Shown here: positions 1 through 6,842 of the stretch, piece by piece | Layout: every line of letters begins with the position of its first letter | Numbering within the stretch: position 1 is the first letter of the stretch | Assembly (NCBI GenBank): GCA_963922535.1 | Contig: CAWUIN010000022.1 | Location: 1 to 33,842, forward strand | Source: Tectiglobus sp963922535 | GTDB lineage: Bacteria > Pseudomonadota > Alphaproteobacteria > Rhizobiales > Hyphomicrobiaceae | Direction: 5' to 3' | DNA: 33,842 nt | Notes under the pieces: generated by a model | What the model saw: only the letters and a program-made list of their open reading frames with translations | Told to the model about the DNA's origin: nothing | Databases searched by the model: none | Made by a program: the position numbers and the translations under genes

Positions 1-2
1 TG

Positions 3-161
3 ATCACCGTTAGGCGGACCAAATATCTCAATAACATTGTCGAGCAGGATCACCGTTTCACCAAGAAGATGACCCGCCCGATGCAAACATTCAAGTCGTT
101 CAAGTCCGCCTGCGCGACGCTTGCGGACATTGAAGTCGCACTGAATAACTGTGTCCGATAG
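3..161 (+). CDS. IS6-family transposase, C-terminal end (partial at window edge)
   Basis: The reading frame is open from the window edge to a TAG at 159-161 and gives 52 residues. The stretch KYLNNIVEQDHRFTKKMTRP followed by MQTFKSFKSA and TLADIE is the hallmark C-terminus of IS6/IS26-type DDE transposases, including the catalytic Glu and the K/R-rich tail that follows it. The enzyme would catalyse replicative transposition of its IS. Only this end is in the window, so I cannot tell whether the gene is intact. A candidate right terminal repeat follows 25 bases later, which supports a real IS end rather than a chance fragment. Confidence 0.85.
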   Translation: MTVRRTKYLNNIVEQDHRFTKKMTRPMQTFKSFKSACATLADIEVALNNCVR

Positions 162-185
162 AGCGCATGCCTTTGATATCTGCGG

Positions 186-203
186 AACTTTGCGACACTA
201 CCC
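186..203. repeat. Right terminal inverted repeat of the IS6-family element
   Basis: The bases AACTTTGCGACACTACCC match, in reverse complement, the IS6-family terminal repeat pattern of a GG-rich outer edge followed by TGTTGCAAAGTT. The site lies just after the transposase stop and 5 bases before the end of the next gene, where an IS boundary is expected. The left end and the target duplication are outside the window. Confidence 0.6.
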
Positions 204-208
204 AGCTT

Positions 209-916
209 CTATACCTTCTTAAAAAGAAAAAATATATGATGAGGATAAAACGGATTGTGTTTTCTTTCAATGAGTTTGAAACCGCATTGTTCAAAAATCG
301 CCTGAACCTGTTTTTTTGATGTTCCGGGGCGGCCGACTTCCCACCAATGCGGTCTATAACGGTTCATGCCGGATCTTTGGTAAAACGAAGCTATTTTGAT
401 TTTGGGCCCTGCTGCTCCATCAAGCTGTTTGTTCCAAAATGAATGAAATGCTATTTTTGGCAGTCGAATAGACATGAATGATGAAAACCATGCGCCATTG
501 TAAGGTAAGGATACATACAGGTACTTATCCGTAAATTTACCCATATGAATAATCAAATCAGATAGCTCTTCTAAAGGATTATGTTCCAAGCATTGAAACG
601 AGCATACAAGATCAAATTTTCTGTTTTCTTCGTTGAAATTTGCAATGCTGCTAATGTGATCAGGATTAAATCTGTCAGATACATCTACTGTAATATGATC
701 AATGCCAAAGTGACGATTAATTGAAGATGTCAATTTCCGACCAGAGCCAAATTCTAAAACCGTGTGGACATCTGGTAATCTGACAATTGGCAGGCATTGA
801 TAAAAAATCGAGGTCCATTGTGTAACACGGTCTTCACGAAAGTCGTTCGCATATTCCTTGTATTCTGCACTTTCCTTCCCGTTCTTATGCTCTATAGGGT
901 GCTTGTAATTATTCAT
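209..916 (-). CDS. Class I SAM-dependent methyltransferase, unknown substrate
   Basis: This is a 235-residue protein. It has a motif I glycine-rich loop (VLEFGSGRKLTSSI, about residue 53), an acidic residue at the end of strand 2 (HITVDVSD), and a motif IV-like FDLVCSFQCLEH near residue 103, the layout of class I (Methyltransf_11/23-like) enzymes. There is no signal peptide or membrane segment. The substrate is unknown. Methyltransferases of this kind often accompany polysaccharide or glycan clusters, but only an IS end is next to it here. The DNA is clearly richer in A+T than the core genes to the right and the gene ends 5 bases from the IS repeat, so horizontal acquisition is likely. It starts with ATG at 916. 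The C-terminus (FFLFKKV) looks natural rather than cut by the IS. Confidence 0.8.
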   Translation of the reverse strand: MNNYKHPIEHKNGKESAEYKEYANDFREDRVTQWTSIFYQCLPIVRLPDVHTVLEFGSGRKLTSSINRHFGIDHITVDVSDRFNPDHISSIANFNEENRKFDLVCSFQCLEHNPLEELSDLIIHMGKFTDKYLYVSLPYNGAWFSSFMSIRLPKIAFHSFWNKQLDGAAGPKIKIASFYQRSGMNRYRPHWWEVGRPGTSKKQVQAIFEQCGFKLIERKHNPFYPHHIFFLFKKV

Positions 917-985
917 TTAAATGGCCATATCCTATAGTTATTTTAATTCACAGGCTTATAATGCAAAAAAATATAATGTCAATTA

Positions 986-1174
986 TCAATAATGCGATCG
1001 AGGTTGCCCATCGCCGAACCCGAAGACGAGAGAAAATATTCGGCCGGCCCAAATCGCACCGGCACGCTCAAAGGTATCTATCCGTTTACGGACCAGATCA
1101 ACCTCATATTCCGCCCACGCCGCCATCAACTCACTGCACATTCCTATCGCCATTCTCGCGCTGATGCCTTCCAA
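986..1174 (-). pseudogene. Possible serine-recombinase (resolvase) remnant
   Basis: The frame encodes LMAAWAEYEVDLVRKRI, which resembles the helix-E region of serine recombinases (typically A-x-AEFERxLIRER). After it the expected R-A-x-G-x-x-FGRP linker is recognisable only if a frameshift is allowed (VRFGP appears in another frame). Nothing of the catalytic N-terminal half is visible. If real, it is a short decayed fragment, in keeping with the IS debris on both sides. The similarity is short and could be chance. Confidence 0.3.
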
Positions 1175-1296
1175 CTTTGGGCGGATTACTCACGCGAAAT
1201 GACTGCCTGAAAACTATCCAATTGCTCCTTTGACCACCTCACGCAAACAAGTTGGCAATACCTGTTTGATGTTTCCATATCGGCTATTTAATTTCT

Positions 1297-1470
1297 ATGA
1301 AAATTGATACCTCTTTCCCTCGCCTGAAAAGCTATCTTTTTCCTCGCGAAGTCATCGCCTTACGCGGTTTGGGCTTACTATCGCTTTACGCTGAGTTCTG
1401 AAGATGTCGAGGATTTACTGGCTGAACGTGGCATCATCGTTAGCCGTGAAACTATTCGTCGGTATTGCCA
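1297..1470 (+). pseudogene. IS6-family transposase N-terminus, frameshifted and truncated
   Basis: From the ATG at 1297 the frame gives SYLFPREVIA and then derails to a TGA at 1399-1401. Dropping one T near 1361 restores YAVWAYYRFTLSSEDVEDLL and AERGIIVSRETIRRY, the conserved N-terminal domain of IS6-family transposases. Homology ends abruptly near 1470, where a 75-bp repeat begins. It is a dead fragment. It lies downstream of the C-terminal piece at the window start in the same orientation, so the two come from separate insertions or from a rearranged copy. Confidence 0.8.
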
Positions 1471-1545
1471 GCCGACCCCGTATGTATGAAACTGGAGAGA
1501 TTTCGCGGTATCTTAATACCTTTTTTCCGCCAGTTTCTTTCTAGG
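1471..1545. repeat. 75-bp structured repeat, copy 1
   Basis: The unit starts GCCGACCCCGTATGTATG and ends TTTCTTTCTAGG. Inside it, GAAACTGG (1488-1495) pairs with CCAGTTTC, and GGTAT pairs with ATACC around a short loop, so one copy can fold into a nested hairpin. Two further copies lie at 2595 and 2688. This copy cuts off the IS6 transposase fragment on its left and lies 32 bases beyond the stop of the minus-strand gene that ends at 1578. Confidence 0.85.
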
Positions 1546-1577
1546 CAACGTTTATCTTTAACTGCGTCTTTGAACGT

Positions 1578-2249
1578 TCACTGCGATACAGCTGGCCGGT
1601 AATCTGGAGACCAGAGCCGCTGCGTGTTGCTGCCAGTAAAACGCCGGTAATCCATTTGTCCCGTCTGCATACTAAATTTAAGTGGTTCCACAGAACTATC
1701 TGCAAACCAATAACTGTCGCCTGCCGCCACCATATCCAGTGTGATTTCAAACTCGTAGTCGCCGGGCTCAAGATCCATAATCCGAGGCACAGCTTCACCT
1801 TCGCGCGGCAAAAATTGCACGGCCTTTGAAAGGGAAGCTCTACCCGCTAATGAAATTGGTGCGAAAGGCTGAACAGGATTTGTTGCCCAGGAGCCGAATT
1901 GGGCTGCATAAAATTGCTTGGACTTGCCCGTCCTCGGATTTGTGACTTTCAATTCAAGCGACAATACTGTGCCGGTGCGTGCACCATCGTTTGTTATCGT
2001 TAAGGGCAGGATGAAAACTTCAAACGGGCTTGTGGGATTGTCCGGATCAGTGTAGGCGATTTGCTGTGGCACAAAAATTGATAATGCTGGTGCCTTTATC
2101 ACGGCCTCGTAAAAACTGTAGCCGGAAAAGATCAGCGCAACTGCCGAAATGACCGTTGCCGATATGCCACTGTGATTGCTGGCCTTGCGAATTGCTTCAA
2201 GCCCATGCTCATTTGCTTCTTCACTTCGGCGACGCCAAGTTTGCGACAT
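1578..2249 (-). CDS. Unknown single-pass membrane protein
   Basis: This 223-residue protein belongs to no family I recognise. Residues about 1-27 are polar and cytoplasmic-like, and a hydrophobic segment (ISATVISAVALIFSGYSF, about residues 29-47) is the only membrane span. The remaining 170 residues look like a beta-rich soluble domain with repeated PLTITNDGARTGTVLSLELK-type strands, as in Ig-like or extracytoplasmic domains. A strong ribosome-binding site (GGAGGGAG) lies 9 bases before the ATG. It stands alone between two copies of a 75-bp repeat and faces the same way as amtB. I assign no function. Confidence 0.75.
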   Translation of the reverse strand: MSQTWRRRSEEANEHGLEAIRKASNHSGISATVISAVALIFSGYSFYEAVIKAPALSIFVPQQIAYTDPDNPTSPFEVFILPLTITNDGARTGTVLSLELKVTNPRTGKSKQFYAAQFGSWATNPVQPFAPISLAGRASLSKAVQFLPREGEAVPRIMDLEPGDYEFEITLDMVAAGDSYWFADSSVEPLKFSMQTGQMDYRRFTGSNTQRLWSPDYRPAVSQ

Positions 2250-2594
2250 CGTGAAACTCTCCCTCCGTCGGCTTCCGATCTATTGCAGATGATGAACAGA
2301 TAAAGCCGTTTTTTGTCAACCGGCCTATCTCCAGCTTAAGTATCTGCTGTTTTAGTATGCGAAAAAAGTCTTGGATGAGGTCAATAGACTTAGCTGATTT
2401 TGAAGCAAGCGTGACGCAGATTGCTGTTGTCTGCTGAATTTCATATCTACGGGATTAGCTTAAGAGCGGCGAGAACCTGGAAGGTCATTGTCAAACTTAT
2501 GATGCCCCAGCAAAGCAATAGCTACTTTCTGATCTGTCTGATATGCCGACCCCAATATAATTGAGTGTGTTTTAGTTATCCACCAGCCTTGGCG
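2250..2594. other. Gene-free stretch ending in a degenerate repeat unit
   Basis: No open frame with recognisable homology is present. The only structure is at 2545-2594: GCCGACCCC, then TTTTAGTTATCCACC and CCTTGGCGGCC, which match the start and end of the 93-bp tandem unit to its right with the hairpin core missing. Confidence 0.5.
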
Positions 2595-2669
2595 GCCAAC
2601 CCCGTATGAATGAAACGGGAGATATTTTGCGGTATATTAATACCATTTTCCCGTCAGTTTCTTTTTAGT
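2595..2669. repeat. 75-bp structured repeat, copy 2 (tandem)
   Basis: It has the same layout as the copy at 1471: a GCCAACCCCGTATGAATG start, a GAAAC/GTTTC outer pairing, GGGA/TCCC, and an inner GGTAT/ATACC stem. It is tandem with the copy at 2688 at a 93-bp period, the units being joined by a CCTTGGCGGCC linker. Confidence 0.85.
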
Positions 2670-2687
2670 TCTCCACTGGCCTTGGCG

Positions 2688-2762
2688 GCCGACCCCGTAT
2701 GTATGAAACTAAAGAGATTTCGCGGTATCATAACACCGTTTTTTCTTCAGTTTCTTTCTAGG
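2688..2762. repeat. 75-bp structured repeat, copy 3 (tandem)
   Basis: The flanks match copy 1 most closely. The outer stem is GAAACTAAAGA against TCTTCAGTTTC (10 of 11 pairs), while copy 1 has GAAACTGG/CCAGTTTC, so arm bases have changed on both sides and pairing is kept. It abuts the hairpin downstream of amtB. Confidence 0.85.
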
Positions 2763-2786
2763 CGTGGGGCCTGAATGGGCCCCACG
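2763..2786 (-). terminator. Hairpin downstream of amtB
   Basis: CGTGGGGCC (2763-2771) and GGCCCCACG (2778-2786) form a perfect 9-bp GC-rich stem with a 6-base loop, 20 bases past the amtB stop. No U-tract follows on the minus strand, so it may stop transcription weakly or protect the mRNA 3' end. Confidence 0.6.
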
Positions 2787-2806
2787 ATGAGACATCCCGG
2801 TTAGAA

Positions 2807-4174
2807 TTAGAAGCGCAGGTTGCCGCTGCCGAATTCTGGATAGGCTTCAAGGCCGATTTCAGCTTTGTCGAGGCCGTCCATTTCCTCTTCCTCGGTTGGA
2901 CGCAGACCAATGGTGCATGCCAGTAACAACCACATGAATGCGCTCGTGACGATAACAAATGCACCGATTGAAACGATGCCGGTAAACTGTGTAACAATCG
3001 AAGCGTCAGAGTTGGTCCAGGCGACAACCAGGGTGCCCCAGATGCCGGCGAACAGGTGAACCGGGATCGCACCGACGACGTCATCGATGCCCAGTTTATC
3101 GAGCAATGGCACAGTGAAGACGACGATCACACCACCGACGGAGCCGATCAACACAGACTGCCAGATCGCAGGCGCGAGCGGCTCAGCGGTGATGGCCACC
3201 AGACCGCCCAGTGCACCGTTGATAATCATGGTGAGATCAACTTTGTTGTAGCATAATTGTGTCAGAACCATCGCTGTCATGGTGCCTGCTGCTGCAGCCA
3301 TATTGGTGTTCACGAATATCCTGGCAACGGATGATGCATTTTCAATGCTGCCTAAAGCGAGCTGCGAACCACCGTTGAAGCCAAACCAGCCAAGCCAAAG
3401 AATGAACATACCAAGTGTCGCAAGCGGCATGCTGGAGCCCGGCATTGGATTAACCTGGCCGTTCGGGCCAAACTTGCCTTTACGTGCGCCGAGGATAATC
3501 GCGCCCGTCAGCGCTGCCCAGCCACCAACTGAGTGGACAAGCGTTGAACCGGCAAAGTCAGAAAAACCCATATTGCTGAGCCAACCGGCGCCCCATTGCC
3601 AAGAGCACTGGATTGGGTAGATAATGCCGCAGAGAACGAACACGAAGATGACGAAAGGCCATATCTTAATGCGTTCAGCAAGTGTACCGGACACGATCGA
3701 CGCCGTTGTTGCACAGAAGACCATCTGGAAAAACCAGTCGGAGCCGGCTGAATAGTCAGCACCAGGGTCTGTATTATTACCAATGTCCTGCGCGATCTCA
3801 GGGAATGAAAATGGATAGAATTTTCCGATGTAGTCCTGGATAACCCATCCGTCGTCGCCCGGATACAGGAGGTTGTAGCCGAGGAGCCAGAATGCAAGGC
3901 CAGCTACTGCATAAAGTGCAATGTTCTTAGTGCACTGCATGGCGACGTTCTTGGAACGCACCATGCCGGCTTCAAGCATTGCGAAACCTGCAGCCATCCA
4001 CATGACGAGGAAGCCACCAATCAGAAACAGAAGTGTATTAAAAACGTATTGTTCCTGAGTTGTGCCGCCAGCAGAAGCTGCTGCTGCAGGGACGCCATCC
4101 TGTGCGAACACAGGCCCGGCAATAAGTGCGACGAGCACACCTGCCAGACAGGAAAATTTCGTCGATCGTGTCAT
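2807..4174 (-). CDS. amtB: Ammonium transporter AmtB
   Basis: This 455-residue protein moves ammonium/ammonia across the inner membrane. A cleavable signal sequence (residues about 1-24, ending GPVFAQDG) precedes eleven hydrophobic spans. Family marks are seen: DFAGSTLVHSVGGWAALTGA with the first pore histidine, and VHLFAGIWGTLVVAW with the second. The cytoplasmic tail is normal in length and ends GSGNLRF. GGAGGA lies 8 bases before the ATG. A PII gene ends 17 bases upstream, the classic glnK-amtB operon in which GlnK binds and closes the channel when nitrogen is plentiful. Expression is expected to rise under nitrogen limitation. Confidence 0.97.
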   Translation of the reverse strand: MTRSTKFSCLAGVLVALIAGPVFAQDGVPAAAASAGGTTQEQYVFNTLLFLIGGFLVMWMAAGFAMLEAGMVRSKNVAMQCTKNIALYAVAGLAFWLLGYNLLYPGDDGWVIQDYIGKFYPFSFPEIAQDIGNNTDPGADYSAGSDWFFQMVFCATTASIVSGTLAERIKIWPFVIFVFVLCGIIYPIQCSWQWGAGWLSNMGFSDFAGSTLVHSVGGWAALTGAIILGARKGKFGPNGQVNPMPGSSMPLATLGMFILWLGWFGFNGGSQLALGSIENASSVARIFVNTNMAAAAGTMTAMVLTQLCYNKVDLTMIINGALGGLVAITAEPLAPAIWQSVLIGSVGGVIVVFTVPLLDKLGIDDVVGAIPVHLFAGIWGTLVVAWTNSDASIVTQFTGIVSIGAFVIVTSAFMWLLLACTIGLRPTEEEEMDGLDKAEIGLEAYPEFGSGNLRF

Positions 4175-4191
4175 TAAGATTTTCCTCCAAC

Positions 4192-4530
4192 TTAGATCGC
4201 GCTTGTATCAGTTTCATCCGTACTTATTTTAACCGAATTTTCAATAGGTGAAACAAAGATCTTACCGTCGCCGATTTGCCCGGTCTTTGCTGCAACAGAG
4301 ATGGCTGAAATTGTTTTGTCAACATTTTCAGGTGCGACAACAACTTCAATCTTAATCTTAGGAATAAGTTTTACGGTATGATCGGCACCACGATAAATTT
4401 CGGTATGCCCCTTCTGCCGGCTGTAGCCTTTGACTTCAGTAACAGTCATCCCCTCCAAGCCGAGTGAAGTAAGCATCTGGCATACCTCGTTTAACTTAAA
4501 TGGCTTGATGATCGCTGTCACGAGCTTCAT
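4192..4530 (-). CDS. glnK: PII signal protein GlnK, lacking Tyr51
   Basis: This 112-residue PII protein is the partner of AmtB and senses ATP, ADP and 2-oxoglutarate. I chose the ATG at 4530, which gives the family start MKLVTAIIKPFKL; a GTG two codons upstream is possible. PII signatures are present: TVTEVKGYSRQKGHTEIYRG, GQIGDGKIFV, and Gln39, Lys58, Gly87, Gly89 and Lys90. Three key positions differ. Residue 51 at the T-loop tip is His (RGADH, codon CAT) instead of the uridylylated Tyr. Residue 101 is Lys and residue 103 is Ser, where PII proteins normally have two Arg that contact ATP phosphates. I infer that this copy is not controlled by GlnD at position 51 and may bind nucleotides differently. 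A canonical GlnB is presumably encoded elsewhere. Confidence 0.95.
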   Translation of the reverse strand: MKLVTAIIKPFKLNEVCQMLTSLGLEGMTVTEVKGYSRQKGHTEIYRGADHTVKLIPKIKIEVVVAPENVDKTISAISVAAKTGQIGDGKIFVSPIENSVKISTDETDTSAI

Positions 4531-4616
4531 ACCCACCGCTGGCCCACCTCTGGTTTATATGGCAACCCAAATTAGACTGAGTGTGCCGCTTTCCTGATTG
4601 CACCGGCTTCCTTGCT

Positions 4617-4651
4617 TCTCAGAGCCTTCGTATACACGGGCGGCTCTGAGA
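4617..4651. promoter_or_regulatory. Inverted repeat in the glnK leader
   Basis: TCTCAGAGCC (4617-4626) is the exact reverse complement of GGCTCTGAGA (4642-4651), with a 15-base spacer. It lies 87-121 bases upstream of the glnK start. It could be a two-half-site operator or an mRNA leader hairpin. No U-tract follows on the minus strand. Confidence 0.5.
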
Positions 4652-4667
4652 CCAGGTTTTGTGCCAA
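4652..4667 (-). promoter_or_regulatory. glnK: Candidate sigma-54 promoter of glnK-amtB (imperfect)
   Basis: On the minus strand TTGGCACAAAACCTGG has a perfect -24 box (TGGCAC) and a CTGG at the right spacing for the -12 box, but the second base of the usual GC there is G. Sigma-54 control of glnK-amtB is common in proteobacteria. The mismatch at a normally invariant base keeps this tentative. Confidence 0.3.
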
Positions 4668-4844
4668 TCTGGGAATAAATCTTTAAGTGTATGGAATGCT
4701 TTGATAAACAATAATATCGGTCAACTTATGATCGTGGCCAGGGTGATGATTGCTGGCAGTTCTTTATAAAATTAATGTTCAGGTGCGGGTGTCGGTGAAA
4801 ATGAATTTTTCGCCTGGTCTCGAGCGACACATTCGAAGAATTGA

Positions 4845-4866
4845 CACGCGTGCGCACCTGCGCGTG
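4845..4866 (-). terminator. Weak hairpin after hbd
   Basis: CACGCG and CGCGTG pair across a 10-base loop, 17 bases past the hbd stop. The stem is only 6 bp and has no U-tract. Confidence 0.25.
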
Positions 4867-4883
4867 AGATGAGATCGTTTTGA

Positions 4884-5801
4884 TTACCTGGTGGGCACCG
4901 GCGTATCACCACGGTAGTCGTAAAAGCCACGCTGCGTCTTGCGGCCAAGCCATCCTGCTTCGACGTACTTAACGAGCAGCGGACATGGGCGGTATTTGCT
5001 GTCGCAATAGCCGCGGTGAAGAACCTGCATGACCGAGAGGCAGGTATCGAGACCAATAAAATCGGCCAGTTCTAACGGTCCCATTGGGTGGTTTAGCCCC
5101 AATTTCATGGCCTTATCGATGGATTCAACCGTGCCAATACCTTCATAAAGCGTGAAAAACGCTTCATTGAGCATCGGCAGGAAAATGCGGTTGATGATAA
5201 AGCCAGGGAAATCTTCCGCTACGGCGGTTGTTTTGCCGAGGGATTCTGTGAATTGCAGCGAGGTCTTGAATGTTTCATCGTCCGTTGCGATGCCGCGTAT
5301 CAACTCAACCATCTGCATGATTGGGACCGGGTTCATGAAGTGCATGCCGATGAACTGGTTGGGGCGTTCTGTTTGAGCTGCCAGCCATGTAATCGAAATC
5401 GATGATGTGTTCGAGGCAAGAATTGTTGAGGGCTTCACGTAAGGGCGAAGATCACTGAATATTTGCTGCTTGATTGTTTCGTCTTCCGTTGCAGCCTCAA
5501 TAATCAAATCATCGTTTTGTAAATCCTCGTAACTCCCCGCAAATGAAATCCGGGCCAGAGCCGCGTTCATATCGGCTTCGCTAATAAGCCCACGGGTGAC
5601 CTGACGTGTCATGTTTTTACGAATGGTCTCGAGTGCCGCTTGAAAGCGTGCCTCGGCCAAATCGTTGACATGGACCTGATAACCAGTCAGGGCGGCAACA
5701 TGTACAATGCCATTGCCCATTTGGCCGGCGCCAATCACGCCGACGGATTTGATTTTCTCACCCAGATCGGACTGGCTGCCTTGCTTTGCTTGGTTATCCA
5801 T
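4884..5801 (-). CDS. hbd: 3-hydroxybutyryl-CoA dehydrogenase
   Basis: This 305-residue NAD(P)-dependent enzyme interconverts 3-hydroxybutyryl-CoA and acetoacetyl-CoA. The Rossmann loop VGVIGAGQMGNGIVHVAA is at about residues 20-37. The catalytic His is in FIGMHFMNPVPIMQMVE, and the C-terminal dimer domain carries GFIINRIFLPMLNEA and NHPMGPLELADFIGLD. A polar N-terminal extension of about 18 residues precedes the fold and accounts for the slightly long protein. It lies 89 bases beyond etfA in the same direction. The etfBA-hbd arrangement is common in alphaproteobacteria and points to short-chain acyl-CoA or PHB-related metabolism. No strong ribosome-binding site is seen before the ATG. Confidence 0.95.
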   Translation of the reverse strand: MDNQAKQGSQSDLGEKIKSVGVIGAGQMGNGIVHVAALTGYQVHVNDLAEARFQAALETIRKNMTRQVTRGLISEADMNAALARISFAGSYEDLQNDDLIIEAATEDETIKQQIFSDLRPYVKPSTILASNTSSISITWLAAQTERPNQFIGMHFMNPVPIMQMVELIRGIATDDETFKTSLQFTESLGKTTAVAEDFPGFIINRIFLPMLNEAFFTLYEGIGTVESIDKAMKLGLNHPMGPLELADFIGLDTCLSVMQVLHRGYCDSKYRPCPLLVKYVEAGWLGRKTQRGFYDYRGDTPVPTR

Positions 5802-5871
5802 TCCATTAACTTTTTGTTGGCTGGTTGATGATATGCAGACGATTGATTTCAGTTCACCCCCCTCAGGGCGT

Positions 5872-5894
5872 GCTAATTGACGATACGGCCTTAG
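5872..5894 (-). repeat. Dispersed GGCCGTATCGTCAATTA motif, copy at etfA end
   Basis: Read on the minus strand the motif is CTAAGGCCGTATCGTCAATT followed by AGC. Its TAA is the etfA stop codon. Similar copies lie at 9378, 13404 and, as an inverted pair, 22011-22083. Confidence 0.6.
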
Positions 5895-6841
5895 TCTCCT
5901 GATTCAGCTTTTTCCAATTCGGCGTCAAGAGCCGGCAGTGCTTCGAAAAGGTCAGCGACAAGGCCATAATCTGCCACCTGAAAGATCGGTGCTTCGCTGT
6001 CTTTATTGATCGCTACGATGATTTTGGAATCTTTCATGCCAGCGAGATGCTGAATGGCGCCGGAAATGCCAACAGCAATGTACAGGTCCGGTGCCACGAC
6101 TTTCCCTGTCTGGCCAACCTGATAGTCATTGGGAACGTATCCTGCATCGACGGCCGCGCGGCTGGCGCCAACTGCAGCGCCAAGACGATCGGCAATGGGC
6201 TCTATGTACTTGGTAAAATTATCAGCGGATTGCAGCCCGCGACCGCCCGATATGACAAATTTGGCTGACGCCAGTTCCGGACGATCCAGTTGTGCAAGTT
6301 CAGCGCCTTCAAAGATTGTTATTCTAACCGCATCTGTTACGGTTATATCTTCGATAGCGGCAGAGCCGGTTTCTTCAGGGTATGGGAATGCGGCAGCACG
6401 AACGGTAATGATCTTTTTCATATCAGTCGACTGAACAGTCTGGATCGCGCTGCCTGCGTAGATTGGACGTTCAAAGGTGTCAGGAGATTTGACGGCCGTT
6501 ATATCTGAAATCTGCATGACGTCCAGCAGGGCGGCAATGCGGGGTAAAGTATTCTTGCCGCGTGCGGTGGCTGGGGCAACCAGGGCATCGTATTCAGACA
6601 TCATCGGCACCACAAGGGCGGCGATCTCTTCTGCCATCTGGTGCTCAAGATGTGCCGCGTCAGCAACAAGCACCTTGGCGGCGCCGGCCAGTTTTGCCGC
6701 TTCCTCCGCAGCCGGTCGACAGTTGGCGCCGGCAACAAGAATATGAACGTCATTACCAAGATGCAGCGCAGCGGAAAGCGATTTACCGGTTGCAGGATTG
6801 AGCGAAACGTTGGTGTGCTCTGCAAGCAAAAGAGTAGCCAT
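5891..6841 (-). CDS. etfA: Electron transfer flavoprotein alpha subunit
   Basis: This 316-residue protein is the FAD-carrying subunit of the soluble ETF that takes electrons from acyl-CoA dehydrogenases and passes them to ETF:ubiquinone oxidoreductase. The C-terminal FAD-binding signature PDLYIAVGISGAIQHLAGMK is complete at about residues 255-275, preceded by ISGGRGLQS and GQTGKVV. Length is typical. It starts with ATG one base after the etfB stop, so the two subunits are translationally linked. The stop codon lies in a dispersed GGCCGTAT-type repeat. Confidence 0.97.
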   Translation of the reverse strand: MATLLLAEHTNVSLNPATGKSLSAALHLGNDVHILVAGANCRPAAEEAAKLAGAAKVLVADAAHLEHQMAEEIAALVVPMMSEYDALVAPATARGKNTLPRIAALLDVMQISDITAVKSPDTFERPIYAGSAIQTVQSTDMKKIITVRAAAFPYPEETGSAAIEDITVTDAVRITIFEGAELAQLDRPELASAKFVISGGRGLQSADNFTKYIEPIADRLGAAVGASRAAVDAGYVPNDYQVGQTGKVVAPDLYIAVGISGAIQHLAGMKDSKIIVAINKDSEAPIFQVADYGLVADLFEALPALDAELEKAESGD

Positions 6842-6842
6842 T

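Larger units (their letters stand above)
4531..4883. other. Intergenic region between hbd end and glnK start
   Basis: No gene is visible. The region holds a 10-bp inverted repeat (4617-4651), an imperfect sigma-54-like element (4652-4667) and a small hairpin next to the hbd stop (4845-4866). It should carry the glnK-amtB promoter. Confidence 0.6.

Noticed and set aside
1240..1257. CACGCAAACAAGTT as the left end of the second IS6 fragment
   Set aside because: It needs a two-base insertion to match the terminal repeat at 186-203, and the outer GG edge is absent.
2595..2690. The 93-bp tandem units as integron attC sites
   Set aside because: The ends lack the RYYYAAC and GTTRRRY boxes and no integrase is near.
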